Assembly (NCBI GenBank): GCA_017517805.1
Contig: JAFWYD010000061.1
Location: 1-64,000, forward strand
Source: Akkermansia sp.
GTDB lineage: Bacteria > Verrucomicrobiota > Verrucomicrobiia > Verrucomicrobiales > Akkermansiaceae
DNA: 64,000 bases
Reading direction: 5' to 3'
Shown: piece by piece, positions 33,648 to 41,922 of the stretch
How the letters are laid out: each line of letters opens with the position of its first letter
Numbering within the stretch: the stretch's first letter is position 1
Translations under genes and position numbers: made by a program
The notes under the pieces: generated by a model
Told to the model about the DNA's origin: nothing
Databases searched by the model: none
Seen by the model: only the letters and a program-made list of their open reading frames with translations

Positions 33648-33837
33648 ATGTTTACCGCGTGCATGTTGCCTGAGACTAAAAGTGGTAACTGGTCTCTGCC
33701 CGGTTCGTAACCGGGGCGCGGTTTGCCGGAGCTGCGCGAATGCTGCAAGGGAGTGCAGCTCCGGGTTTCAATCATGGCATCCCTGCTCCGCCCAGGGCTT
33801 GCGGCAGGCGGAAACAATTTCAACCTATTAAGCTACT
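33648..33837 (+). other. Second structured noncoding region with tRNA-like fold
   Basis: 190 bp without a gene. ACCGCGT (33654-33660) pairs with GCGCGGT (33716-33722), which directly follows a T-arm-like hairpin CCCGG-TTCGTAA-CCGGG (33699-33715). Between them GAGAC (33672) and GTCTC (33692) can pair. Downstream GGAGCTGC and GCAGCTCC form an 8-bp stem (33728-33762). A TATTAA box (33826-33831) lies exactly 6 bp before the recT start, so an extra early promoter is possible. Confidence 0.5.
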
Positions 33838-34581
33838 ATGAGTAACGAATTAACAGTACAGAGGAATGCGCTGAGCGCATTGACAGAGCAGCTGGGCATG
33901 ACGGATTATGAGGAGCTTTACGGCATTCTCAAGAATACTATCATGCCCAAGGCTACGAATGAAGAGATGGCGGCTTTTGCGCTGGTGTGCTCGACGTACA
34001 AGCTGAACCCGCTGACACGCGAGGTGTATGCTTTTCCGACCAAGGCAGGTGGCATCATGCCTATGATTGGTATTGACGGCTGGCTTAAGATTGCGCACAA
34101 GCACGCTGATTATGCAGGTATGGCATGGGCCGATGGATCAGACGGTGATGACCGCTGGTGCGAGTGCACGGTGTGGCTGAAGAGCACGCCGGAGCACCCG
34201 GTGACCATACGGGAATATTTGTCGGAGTGCCGGCAGAATACGCCGGTGTGGAACCAGCGGCCGAAGCGGATGCTGCGCCACCGTGCGACGATTCAGGCTA
34301 TCCGCTACGCGCTGGGTATTTCCGGTGTATCGGACAGTGACGATTACGACGAGCAAGGGCTTGACGGAAGTATGCAGATGCGCAAGGTGGAGAGCAAAGT
34401 GGATGAGCCGAGCTTCCTTGGCGGTGCCCGGCCTGCGGTTGTGAAGCAGCTTGCGCCCGCTCAGGTGGCGGTAGGGACGGTCGCGGACTTTGGCCCGATA
34501 GGGTTGCCGGGGGTGAGGGACGACCGCATGGGTGATTCTTTCGAGTCTACAGGTGCGCCGATGTTTGGTGAAGAATGCTAA
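33838..34581 (+). CDS. bet: RecT/Bet-family single-strand annealing protein
   Basis: A 247-residue recombinase that anneals complementary single strands for phage recombination and replication. Family marks: FALVCSTYKLNPLTREVYAF, MPMIGIDGWLKIAHKH, YAGM and RMLRHRATIQAIRYALGISG. It precedes the DUF2800 nuclease by 15 bp, forming an exonuclease-annealase pair. Confidence 0.9.
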   Translation: MSNELTVQRNALSALTEQLGMTDYEELYGILKNTIMPKATNEEMAAFALVCSTYKLNPLTREVYAFPTKAGGIMPMIGIDGWLKIAHKHADYAGMAWADGSDGDDRWCECTVWLKSTPEHPVTIREYLSECRQNTPVWNQRPKRMLRHRATIQAIRYALGISGVSDSDDYDEQGLDGSMQMRKVESKVDEPSFLGGARPAVVKQLAPAQVAVGTVADFGPIGLPGVRDDRMGDSFESTGAPMFGEEC

Positions 34582-34596
34582 CAAAGAGGAGTGGCT

Positions 34597-35745
34597 ATGA
34601 ATGAGCAAACAGGTTATACCGGATTGGCGGCTGGACTGGCTGCGAGGGAGGGTGAACACGATTGCCGCGGCGGGAAGCCGTCTGCTAGTGGCATGCAGCG
34701 GTTATCGCTTTGTCCTGGCAGTTGGCTGGCAGAGAGGGCTTACGCCGATGAGACGAGTGCTGCGGCCGAGATGGGGACGCGATTGCACAAGCACATGGAG
34801 GACGGAACGACGCCGGATGATGCAACCGAGGCCGAGGCTGTAGAGTGGTGCCGCGGTCAGGAGGAGTGGCTGGCGACGAAGTATGCCGGTCCTGCTGCGG
34901 CTGAGTGCGTGACGCGTGAGAATCGGTGGTGGGACGCCAAGGGCAAGTTCAGCGGGCAGGCCGATGTGGTTTTTGCTGCTGGCGGGATAGCGCTTGTGCT
35001 GGATTACAAGTTCGGCCGGGTGCCGGTGGCGGCGGCGGCTAACAATATGCAGCTGGCGGCGCTGGCTTTGCTGGCGTTTGATAACATGGAGGGGCTGGAG
35101 GTGGTATTCTGCGGGATTTTGCAGCCGTTTGCCAGCCGGAAGGAGCCGCGGGTGGTGCGCTACCGCCGCGAGAGTGTGGAGGAGCTACGGGGGTATTTCT
35201 ACCGATTGCTGGCCGAGGTGGAGGAGCCGGGTGCGCGGCGCGTGCCGGGTGAGGAGCAGTGCCGGTACTGCAAGGCGAAGGTGGAGTGCCCGGCGTGCGG
35301 CGGGATGGTGAAGAGCCATGCAACGCCGGCGGTATCGGAGCTCTGGCCGGACTGGACGCCGGAGAAGAAAGCAGAAGCTCTGCGGCTGGCCAGCATGGCA
35401 AAGAAGTGGGCTGAGGCTGTGGAGCGCAAGGCTAAGGGCGACCTGCAGAGCGGGGCGGAGATTCCGGGCTGGTGTTTGTCGGCGGGTAAGAGTTCGTTCA
35501 AGATTAACGATACGCAGGGGGCTTTCGGGCAGCTGAACGCGCTGATTGGCCTGACTGGTGAGGAGTTTGCCGGTTGCTGCACAGTGAAGATTTCGGCCTT
35601 GGACAAGGTGGTGCACAAGCGGCTGGCTGAACTGGCTCCGGAGGGGGTGAAGCAGCTGGTGAAGAAGAGCGCGGAGTGGCTGCGCTCGGCGCTGGAAGAC
35701 TACGGTTCGGTTTCTACTACTGACGGATCACTCAAAGAATGCTGA
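34597..35745 (+). CDS. DUF2800 PD-(D/E)XK nuclease
   Basis: A 382-residue protein of the DUF2800 (Cas4/RecB-like) family, the probable 5'-3' exonuclease partner of Bet. The N-terminus has the S.R...CPGS motif; catalytic FSGQADVVF and LVLDYKFGR provide D...DxK; and four cysteines (CRYCKAKVECPACGG) could bind an Fe-S cluster or zinc. Start ATG 34597 has Shine-Dalgarno GAGGA. Confidence 0.85.
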   Translation: MNEQTGYTGLAAGLAAREGEHDCRGGKPSASGMQRLSLCPGSWLAERAYADETSAAAEMGTRLHKHMEDGTTPDDATEAEAVEWCRGQEEWLATKYAGPAAAECVTRENRWWDAKGKFSGQADVVFAAGGIALVLDYKFGRVPVAAAANNMQLAALALLAFDNMEGLEVVFCGILQPFASRKEPRVVRYRRESVEELRGYFYRLLAEVEEPGARRVPGEEQCRYCKAKVECPACGGMVKSHATPAVSELWPDWTPEKKAEALRLASMAKKWAEAVERKAKGDLQSGAEIPGWCLSAGKSSFKINDTQGAFGQLNALIGLTGEEFAGCCTVKISALDKVVHKRLAELAPEGVKQLVKKSAEWLRSALEDYGSVSTTDGSLKEC

Positions 35746-35749
35746 TACC

Positions 35750-36175
35750 ATGAATGATTATATGCGGTTCAGTGTGTACGGCACGGTGACGCAGGTGCAG
35801 GAGATGACTACCTTAAAGGGCGGCCGTTTTGCGCAGGTGTACGTGGCCAAGGATGTGGCTAACGGTAAGGCCGGCAGTGTGAGCCGGGTGCAGTTCTACG
35901 ACGAGGGGCAGCTGGAGCTGGCCTTGAAGTTGAAGCGCGGCGACCGGGTGTTTATCAGCGGCCGGTTCCACGGCTGGATGAACGAGGGGTATCTGAATAC
36001 GACGTTCTACGGCGATTTGCTGGTTTTGTCGGAGACGACCCTGGAGCGTGTGGCCCGCGAGCATCCGTCCGTGCAGACTAAGGCTCTTGTCCCCCGCTAT
36101 GCGGGGGACGCGGCCGGGCGTGAGGTGCGGCGAGGGGCTGGCAGCCTGTCGGAGGATGATGATTTAGGTTTTTAA
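35750..36175 (+). CDS. ssb: Single-stranded DNA-binding protein
   Basis: A 141-residue SSB with an OB fold (FSVYGTVTQVQEMTTLKGG to about 105), a short linker and the acidic tip DDDLGF, which resembles the DDDIPF tip that recruits host replication proteins. Belongs to the phage recombination/replication module. Confidence 0.88.
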   Translation: MNDYMRFSVYGTVTQVQEMTTLKGGRFAQVYVAKDVANGKAGSVSRVQFYDEGQLELALKLKRGDRVFISGRFHGWMNEGYLNTTFYGDLLVLSETTLERVAREHPSVQTKALVPRYAGDAAGREVRRGAGSLSEDDDLGF

Positions 36176-36180
36176 TTGCT

Positions 36181-36399
36181 ATGGTCAGGAAGCAAACTAT
36201 CAGCGCAACCGGGATACGGCCGCTCTATGCCGACATGGTGGTGCGGGTTCACGAGCTCTGTCTTGTGTTGATTGGTCAGGCGCAGGCTGGGAATGAGCAA
36301 GGCGTGTTGACGTCTGCCGAGCAGCTGCAAGCGCAGACCGGTGCGCTGGTGGATTTGCTGAGTAGAAAACATACCAGAAATAGAGAAAACAATGACTAA
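36181..36399 (+). CDS. Small phage protein, unknown
   Basis: A 72-residue mainly helical protein. No family recognised. Ends 8 bp into the next gene. Confidence 0.5.
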   Translation: MVRKQTISATGIRPLYADMVVRVHELCLVLIGQAQAGNEQGVLTSAEQLQAQTGALVDLLSRKHTRNRENND

Positions 36400-36622
36400 C
36401 AAGATGTCGGATGACCTGAAGAGGGAAATTTTTAATGGTGTGCAGAGCATTATGCACAGGTGCGAGACGGTTATGACCCACATTGCCAAGGATCGGCACC
36501 AGTCTGTTATCTGGGATTCTGTCAGGTGGGTAAAGAAGGAAACGGACTCTGTGTTCAGACATGCAAAAGATGAGTACCGCAAGGAATGCTATGGCATTAA
36601 AGAAGGAGGTAAGGATGAATAA
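36392..36622 (+). CDS. Small phage protein, unknown
   Basis: A 76-residue charged helical protein (MTNKMSDDLKREIFNGVQ). Overlaps the genes on both sides by 8 bp each; probably co-translated. Confidence 0.5.
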   Translation: MTNKMSDDLKREIFNGVQSIMHRCETVMTHIAKDRHQSVIWDSVRWVKKETDSVFRHAKDEYRKECYGIKEGGKDE

Positions 36623-36920
36623 CGGTGAACCATGGAACAATCTGCTGGCTTGTTCGCGCGTATTCGTGGAGGTTCAGGCTATGGAGCCGCTGCTGCGTGG
36701 CGGGTATGGCATGACCATCACGCGGAGCGGCGACCATGTGATCAGTCTCAAAGTGTATGCGTGGGGCGATAGTAAGGCTATGCACCGGCACAAGGTGCGG
36801 GCCAAGGATGTGACCAATGAGCAGGAGCTCCAGCGAGAGATGGATGCTCTGTGGCGCGAGCTGGTGACGAAGCGCTTGGTTGACCTGGATGCGTTAGGAA
36901 AGGGGGCCGCCAATGGCTGA
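36615..36920 (+). CDS. Small phage protein, unknown
   Basis: A 101-residue protein, start ATG 36615 with AGGAGG Shine-Dalgarno. Beta-rich then helical; no family recognised. Confidence 0.5.
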   Translation: MNNGEPWNNLLACSRVFVEVQAMEPLLRGGYGMTITRSGDHVISLKVYAWGDSKAMHRHKVRAKDVTNEQELQREMDALWRELVTKRLVDLDALGKGAANG

Positions 36921-37356
36921 TATTGTTTTAGCGTTGCGACCTGAATGGCTGGACTTGATTTTAAGAGATAAGAAAACGGTAGAGTTTCGCCGCTCGATGC
37001 CAAAGGATCTGAAACCTGGTGACAAGGTGTACTTGTACTGTCGGCGGTATATTCACGGTGTTGCTACGGTTAAGGATGTGCATTATGGTACTTCCGGCCA
37101 GCTTGCTACTGAATATGCGCACCAAGGGTGCATTGACCGGAATGTAGCGCAGTTGTACCTGAACGGCGGCAAACGCCCTGGGGTGATTGAGCTGGAGGAT
37201 GCGTACTATGACCGTTTTTTCTGGGCTGGCCCGGTGGTGCAGAATTTTGTTTATTTCAACGGCAAGGGAACAAAGGACTGGCTGAATTATGAGGCAGGAG
37301 AGGTCGGGACTGAAGTCCCGTGCTCCGAGGATGGAAAGGAGCAGAACAATGACTGA
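36913..37356 (+). CDS. ASCH-domain protein
   Basis: A 147-residue protein with an ASCH-type RNA-binding fold (LALRPEWLDLILRDKKTVEFRR, then KPGDKVYLYCRR). The K-x-x-E-x-R pattern is the ASCH signature. Role in the phage unknown; ASCH proteins may bind RNA or act on modified nucleosides. Confidence 0.75.
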   Translation: MADIVLALRPEWLDLILRDKKTVEFRRSMPKDLKPGDKVYLYCRRYIHGVATVKDVHYGTSGQLATEYAHQGCIDRNVAQLYLNGGKRPGVIELEDAYYDRFFWAGPVVQNFVYFNGKGTKDWLNYEAGEVGTEVPCSEDGKEQNND

Positions 37357-37573
37357 GCTTCCTGAATACTTGAAAAAACTGTGCGAATACTGCGGGTGGG
37401 AATATAGCCATATCAAAATCGTTGACGGCGTGCCGAGATGCTGTGATACCTGCAAGCACTCCCGCGATGATGGATTCACGCAGCGCGTTCGCTGCACACT
37501 TGATGATATCTATTTTCACCGCATTTCAATATGCAGCTACTACGAAAGAAAGGAGGCGGGCTGTGAGCATTGA
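37349..37573 (+). CDS. Small cysteine-rich phage protein
   Basis: A 74-residue protein with seven cysteines (LCEYCG, RCCDTCKHS, VRCTL) suggesting a zinc ribbon. ATG 37349 overlaps the end of the ASCH gene. Confidence 0.55.
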   Translation: MTELPEYLKKLCEYCGWEYSHIKIVDGVPRCCDTCKHSRDDGFTQRVRCTLDDIYFHRISICSYYERKEAGCEH

Positions 37574-37703
37574 GTGCGCTGTTTTGTACATTGCGGTGAG
37601 CGTGTCTGGCGCGTATGCTGCGTACCAGTTGGGGCGGGCTCAGGTCTTAGGCGAGTGGAGGCTATGGCTGGAGGAGGTATACAAGAAGCTGGGAGATGAT
37701 TGA
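37563..37703 (+). CDS. 46-residue phage membrane peptide
   Basis: GTG start at 37563 with AAGGAGG 8 bp upstream, overlapping the previous gene's end by 11 bp. One TM helix (ECAVLYIAVSVSGAYAAYQL) and a charged amphipathic tail. Function unknown. Confidence 0.5.
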   Translation: MSIECAVLYIAVSVSGAYAAYQLGRAQVLGEWRLWLEEVYKKLGDD

Positions 37704-37754
37704 GTCTTGCGTGATGATAGGTTTGTTGCTGGCCATTTTGTTAGAAAGGACGGA

Positions 37755-38177
37755 ATGATGGATGTTTGTTTACGAGTTGAGCTGCCGTTACCGCTGGCTA
37801 AGGGGCTGAATCCGAACGGTAGCATGGTGAGCCGGTGGTCGGTTGCAAAAGACCGAGCGGCGGCTCGGGAGCTGGCGCTACGGGAGACAAGGTATATGCT
37901 GGAAGCTTACGGCATGACAGCGGCAGATTGCGCGGGGTTTAACCGGTACACGCTGATGTGGTGCTGGTGCGGGCATTGCTGCGATGATGATAATGCGCTG
38001 GCCCGGTGCAAGAGCTACAAGGATGGGTGCTGCGACGCTATGGGTATTAACGACCGACAGCTGAGCTGCGCGGGCATCCGGCTGCAGGAGGTGCCGCACA
38101 TGAAGGAGCGCAAGGTGGTGCTGCGTTTCTGGCGCGAGGAGGAAAAGCCTGACGACTTTGAGCTGGTGGCGCAATAA
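37755..38177 (+). CDS. rusA: RusA-family Holliday junction resolvase
   Basis: A 140-residue endonuclease that resolves phage recombination junctions. The N-terminus has LPLPLAKGLNPNG. The catalytic aspartates are in DDDNALARCKSYKDGCCDAMGINDRQLS. ATG 37755 has AAAGGA upstream. Follows the recombination genes as expected. Confidence 0.8.
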   Translation: MMDVCLRVELPLPLAKGLNPNGSMVSRWSVAKDRAAARELALRETRYMLEAYGMTAADCAGFNRYTLMWCWCGHCCDDDNALARCKSYKDGCCDAMGINDRQLSCAGIRLQEVPHMKERKVVLRFWREEEKPDDFELVAQ

Positions 38178-38193
38178 TTTTCTGATCCACGGG

Positions 38194-38682
38194 ATGAGTG
38201 ATTTTAACACACAGAAGACAAAGGACACGACAACTACCTGGCTGACTCCGCCATGGATGCTGGAGATGCTAGGGCCGTTTGATCTTGACCCTTGCGCGGC
38301 TGTGGGGAGGCCTTGGGACTGCGCGACTATCAATTATACGGTGGAGGATAATGGGCTGGCCCTGCCTTGGGGTGACCGGGTATGGTGCAATCCGCCTTAT
38401 GGCAAGGAGGCGGAGGCTTTCATGGCTCGCATGGCAGCGCATAATGGCCCGGGGTTGGCGCTGGTGTTCATGCGGACTGATACGCGGTGGTTCCAGGACA
38501 CGGTGCTGGGGACGGCGCGGTATTTGTTCATGCTTCGGGGACGCGTGCGGTTCTGCTATCTGGACGGCCGGCCGGGGCAAGCGCCTAATGCGGCCAGCTG
38601 CCTGGTGGCGTGGGACAGGAGCGAGCGGAAGCTGCTGCGTGAGCTGGAGCGCGGCGGCAAGGGTAAACTGGCAATTTTATAG
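38194..38682 (+). CDS. Phage DNA N6-adenine methyltransferase
   Basis: A 162-residue methyltransferase of the phage Dam family (PF05869 type). Marks: TPPWMLEMLGPFDLDPCA, WCNPPYG (catalytic NPPY) and a later FMLRGRVRF strand. No endonuclease partner is visible, so it is an orphan methylase, possibly protecting phage DNA from host restriction. Confidence 0.88.
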   Translation: MSDFNTQKTKDTTTTWLTPPWMLEMLGPFDLDPCAAVGRPWDCATINYTVEDNGLALPWGDRVWCNPPYGKEAEAFMARMAAHNGPGLALVFMRTDTRWFQDTVLGTARYLFMLRGRVRFCYLDGRPGQAPNAASCLVAWDRSERKLLRELERGGKGKLAIL

Positions 38683-38695
38683 ACTGGAGGTTAAT

Positions 38696-39571
38696 ATGGC
38701 TGGTTCAAGGATGGTGCGAAAGGGTTTTGTGGATTCTGACCGGGTTTCCCGGCTGGAGTCGTGGTTTACTGAGTGTTTTTACCACCGGTTGCTGCTGGTG
38801 GCAGACGATTTTGGTTTCTATGATGCGCGACCTGCTTACTTGCGGGCGCAGTTGTTCTGTACGAAGCTGGATAAGGTTCGAGAGGCCGATGTGTCACGTG
38901 CGCTCCTTGAATGCGAGCGCGCCGGGCTCATACGTTTCTACGAGGTTGACAGCAAGCCGTATCTGGAGATTCTGCGCTATGGTCAGCGGTGCGATAAGAC
39001 GAAGCCAAAATGGCCGACTCCGCCAGATTTTGCGGAAGTTTCCGGGAAGTTCCGGGAAATTCCTGCTACAGCCGGAGCCGGAGTCGGAGACGTAAAAGAA
39101 AAAAGTGGGAAAAAAGAAAGTGCCGGTTTGCGGGGTGGCCCGGATGAACCTGCCCCCTCCCCCGATGGATTCGATTCCTGGGTGGAGGTGATGCGGGCGG
39201 TGCACCCCAGCGCGAAGCGCAGTCGCCGGATGGCGGCTGATGTGCGGCTGGCGGCTCTGGATGCTTTCATCCGCTTCCCGGATGCTGTGGAGTACGTGGA
39301 GCTGCTGACTGCGTACTTCAAGGATTCGCGCTTGGAGGACAATGGTTTCTATGCCCCGCGGGGGCAGAGGAAGTTCTTTGAGGACCTGGAGGACACGGTG
39401 AGTCACGCGGAGCGCTGGCGCAAGTGGGCGGGCTGGAAGCCGAAGAAGAAGGCTGATGCATCGGAGAAGCGCCAGCCGGTGAAGACTAAGGGCTGCGAGG
39501 TGAAGCGATGTGCCGGTGTGATTAGCGACGCGGAGCGAGAGGCGTTTTTTGAGGACCTGAAGCAGGATTGA
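38696..39571 (+). CDS. Phage replication-initiator or helicase-loader-like protein
   Basis: A 291-residue protein. The N-terminal 100 residues are a winged-helix DNA-binding region (ESWFTECFYHRLLLVADDFGFYDARPAYL). After a low-complexity linker a C-terminal helical domain (about 155-245) resembles DnaT/DnaD-type replication proteins. Good Shine-Dalgarno (GGAGG). No helicase gene is visible in the window, so it may recruit the host helicase. Confidence 0.6.
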   Translation: MAGSRMVRKGFVDSDRVSRLESWFTECFYHRLLLVADDFGFYDARPAYLRAQLFCTKLDKVREADVSRALLECERAGLIRFYEVDSKPYLEILRYGQRCDKTKPKWPTPPDFAEVSGKFREIPATAGAGVGDVKEKSGKKESAGLRGGPDEPAPSPDGFDSWVEVMRAVHPSAKRSRRMAADVRLAALDAFIRFPDAVEYVELLTAYFKDSRLEDNGFYAPRGQRKFFEDLEDTVSHAERWRKWAGWKPKKKADASEKRQPVKTKGCEVKRCAGVISDAEREAFFEDLKQD

Positions 39572-39573
39572 TT

Positions 39574-39930
39574 ATGAGTGAGCATTTGGATTTTCTGAGT
39601 ATGGCGACGGTGCTGCTACGAGTGCGGTTGCACCCGGCGGCGGTGGTGGCGCTGATGGTGTTACGCCGGGCCCCGGAGGGAATGGAGGTTTACGAGCTGC
39701 AGCAGATGGGTGGTTTGAGCCAGACGGTGGCGTATCGGACGTTGCGGTATATGGCGGGTAAGGACTTGGTGCGGGATGAGGTGCGCAAGGATGCGTATCG
39801 GCGACGGGTGCAGGTGTGGCGGCTGACGGGGCGAGGGCGGCGACTGGTGGATGGCCTGGAGGTGATGTATCGCAAGGTGGTGGAGGCTTGGCAGCGCCGG
39901 TGGAGTGTGCAGCAGGGAGGAAGGTTGTGA
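39574..39930 (+). CDS. Small MarR-like winged-helix protein
   Basis: A 118-residue protein with LMVLRRAPEGMEVYELQQMG..TVAYRTLRYMAGKDLVRDE, a clear winged HTH. It sits between the early and late genes and could activate the late promoters. Confidence 0.62.
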   Translation: MSEHLDFLSMATVLLRVRLHPAAVVALMVLRRAPEGMEVYELQQMGGLSQTVAYRTLRYMAGKDLVRDEVRKDAYRRRVQVWRLTGRGRRLVDGLEVMYRKVVEAWQRRWSVQQGGRL

Positions 39931-39961
39931 AGTCCGAAGTCCGAAGTGTGAAGTACGAAGT
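39929..39961 (+). repeat. GAAGTCC-type tandem repeat
   Basis: Four imperfect copies of an 8-9 bp motif (GAAGTCC, GAAGTCC, GAAGTGT, GAAGTAC) at the end of the winged-helix gene and just before the next start. Confidence 0.8.
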
Positions 39962-39965
39962 TTTT

Positions 39966-40319
39966 ATGGAAACTGGAATTTTTGATTTAATCAGCGGTGG
40001 AATGCTAGGCCAGCGATACGTTACGGTGCGTGATAGCGTGCCGGAGATGCCGCAGCTTAACCTGAGGTGCGCATCGTGCCGTTTATGGCGGCCGGTGAAT
40101 GTAGGCCTGGCTGAACTGGTGGCAAAAATGATAGCGGAACTGGATGATGATTCTCTGATGCGCGTGATTCATTTGCTGCAGAAGGAGCATTGCCGGCGGC
40201 ACAATTTACCAATACCGTTGGGAACGGATGGCAAGATGGGGCGTCCGGTAACATGGGAGTATACGGCGCCGAGTTGGAAAAATCAGAAAGGAGAGCAGGA
40301 TGAGCGAGAATACAGATAA
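39966..40319 (+). CDS. Phage protein, unknown
   Basis: A 117-residue protein. LNLRCASCRLWRP and EHCRRHNLPIP contain paired Cys/His (a possible zinc finger). It overlaps TerS by 20 bp. Possible packaging-linked nuclease or scaffold factor; no family recognised. Confidence 0.55.
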   Translation: METGIFDLISGGMLGQRYVTVRDSVPEMPQLNLRCASCRLWRPVNVGLAELVAKMIAELDDDSLMRVIHLLQKEHCRRHNLPIPLGTDGKMGRPVTWEYTAPSWKNQKGEQDEREYR

Positions 40320-40719
40320 CCTGAATGAGCAGCAGCGGGAGTTCTGCCGATTGGTGGTGCGTGGCCTGCCTGGGTCGGAGGCGTACCGCAAGGCGTATGG
40401 TTGCGGCGAGAAAAGCGCGGAGAGTGGTGCTAGCCGGCTGTTAAGAAATGCTAAGGTGCAGGAGGAGATTGCGCGGTTGCGGTCTGCTGCGGACCGGCGT
40501 GCGGTGATGGATAGGCAGGAGCGTATGGAGCGGTTGAGCAAGGCGGCGGAGGATTGCCAGCGTGAGGGTAAGTACGGCGATATGGTGCGCAACATAGCGG
40601 AGCTGAACAAGATGGATGGTGCGTATGAGCCTGAAAGGGTTGAGGTGAGTGGCTGTCTTGGGGTGGGGGCTGTGGTGGCGGCGTTGCAGGCGCGCGGGCA
40701 GAGGCCGCCGGTGCATTGA
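40300..40719 (+). CDS. Terminase small subunit
   Basis: A 139-residue DNA-recognition subunit. The N-terminus LNEQQREFCRLVVRGLPGSEAYRKAYG is the Terminase_2 signature, followed by a helical oligomerisation part. The large subunit is about 10 kb downstream (50489), an unusual separation. Confidence 0.82.
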   Translation: MSENTDNLNEQQREFCRLVVRGLPGSEAYRKAYGCGEKSAESGASRLLRNAKVQEEIARLRSAADRRAVMDRQERMERLSKAAEDCQREGKYGDMVRNIAELNKMDGAYEPERVEVSGCLGVGAVVAALQARGQRPPVH

Positions 40720-40758
40720 AGATTTTGTATGTTGTTTGGGGTGAGTGTGTTGTGATTT

Positions 40759-40800
40759 CGTTTGTGGGAATAGCTTTTTTGAGGTCTTTTGTGGTAGGAT
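40759..40800 (+). promoter_or_regulatory. Phage late promoter, copy A
   Basis: Upstream element CGTTTGTGGGAATAG-C-TTTTTT (40759-40780), 10-bp spacer, extended -10 GTGGTAGGAT (40791-40800), then 6 bp to ATG 40807. Confidence 0.85.
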
Positions 40801-40806
40801 GAGGGC

Positions 40807-41091
40807 ATGGTTTACCAGACAGAAGAGCAGGTGATGGAGGTTCAGCGCAGGGTGGTGGAGCGCCGCCGTCTGTTTAAGCGTGTGTTCACTCCGGAGGTGC
40901 TGGATGCGCTGGGTGAGTTCCTGGGCGTGAAGGATCAGATTTTTGCTTTCCAGGGTGATATGGATCCTTACAAAGCTTGCCAGCTGGATGCTAAGGCCGG
41001 CGTACTGCGCGGTATTGCGTGGGAGGTGGAGCATCTGGGGGAGGCTGAGGCTGTTCTGACGGCTATGCTGGACGAAATGAAGAAGGGTTAA
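40807..41091 (+). CDS. Small virion-region protein, Bbp19-like
   Basis: A 94-residue protein; FKRVFTPEVLDALGEFLG and DPYKACQLDAKAGVLR resemble short proteins encoded beside capsid genes in podoviruses. Directly behind late promoter A with a leaderless start. Family assignment is tentative. Confidence 0.6.
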   Translation: MVYQTEEQVMEVQRRVVERRRLFKRVFTPEVLDALGEFLGVKDQIFAFQGDMDPYKACQLDAKAGVLRGIAWEVEHLGEAEAVLTAMLDEMKKG

Positions 41092-41096
41092 TTCTT

Positions 41097-41795
41097 ATGG
41101 ATAACGACGATTCGACTGATACTGATGTGCAGGTGGAGCCGGATGTGCTCCAGGGTGGTTCTGAGGCAACAACTGATGCGGCTGATACTGATGATGGTGA
41201 GCTGGATTTCTCCTGGTCTGAGAATGAGGACCAGGAGGTGTCTGAGCAGTCTGAGGAGGCTACTGATACCGATGCTGATGCTGCGGGCTATGTGTTCGAG
41301 CTGGGTGAGGAGTCGCAGATTCCGAGCGAGATTCATGGTGAGCTGGGGAGTTTGGCGCAGGCGCTTGGGCTTCCTGGTGATAAGGCGGCCCAGTTGCTGA
41401 ATAAGGCTGTGGAGGTTTACAATGGCCAGTTGCAGCAGGCTTCTCGCGCGCTTGGCCAGAAGTTGAAGAGGGAGTGGGGGCGCGATTTTGAGGAGCGGCT
41501 GAAGGCTACTAAATCGTTTGCCGCTCGCCTGGGCCGAGAGGCGGGACTTAAGGCTGAGGATATGCAGCCGCTGATGAGTCCGCACGGGGTTCGACTGCTT
41601 GATGCTATGCGGCGCATGGTGAGTGAGGGTGGAGGTTTTGCAGGGCGGGCCAATTCGGTGGCGCCTCTGACTCCCCAGCAGAGGCTTGATGCGTTTTATG
41701 CTGACGGGGCGAAGCTGGCGGCTGTGCTGGACCCGTCTCACCCGTTGCATGAGTCGGTTAATGCGGAGCTGAATGCGCTATATGGAATAGATTAG
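41097..41795 (+). CDS. Capsid scaffolding protein
   Basis: A 232-residue protein with a very acidic N-terminal 75 residues (DDDSTDTDV, DTDDGELDF) and a helical C-terminal part (LNKAVEVYNGQLQQASRALG). Position between the small virion protein and the capsid gene fits a scaffold. Confidence 0.68.
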   Translation: MDNDDSTDTDVQVEPDVLQGGSEATTDAADTDDGELDFSWSENEDQEVSEQSEEATDTDADAAGYVFELGEESQIPSEIHGELGSLAQALGLPGDKAAQLLNKAVEVYNGQLQQASRALGQKLKREWGRDFEERLKATKSFAARLGREAGLKAEDMQPLMSPHGVRLLDAMRRMVSEGGGFAGRANSVAPLTPQQRLDAFYADGAKLAAVLDPSHPLHESVNAELNALYGID

Positions 41796-41827
41796 AGTTT
41801 TTCCAGCCAGAACATAACAGGGCATCT

Positions 41828-41863
41828 CCGGGGCTTCGGCCCCGGGGGTGTTTTGATTTTGGG
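41828..41863 (+). terminator. UUCG-loop terminator after the scaffold gene
   Basis: CCGGGGC-TTCG-GCCCCGG (41828-41845), a 7-bp stem with a stable UUCG tetraloop, then GGGTGTTTTGATTTT. It separates the scaffold unit from the capsid unit. Confidence 0.88.
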
Positions 41864-41874
41864 AAAAGCTTTTT

Positions 41875-41916
41875 CGCTTGTGGGAATAGGTTTTTTGGGG
41901 GCTTTTGTGTGATAAC
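41875..41916 (+). promoter_or_regulatory. Phage late promoter, copy B
   Basis: CGCTTGTGGGAATAG-G-TTTTTT (41875-41896), 10-bp spacer, GTGTGATAAC (41907-41916), 6 bp, ATG 41923. Spacing identical to the other copies selects this ATG for the capsid gene. Its -10 box is the least conserved. Confidence 0.8.
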
Positions 41917-41922
41917 ATGGGT

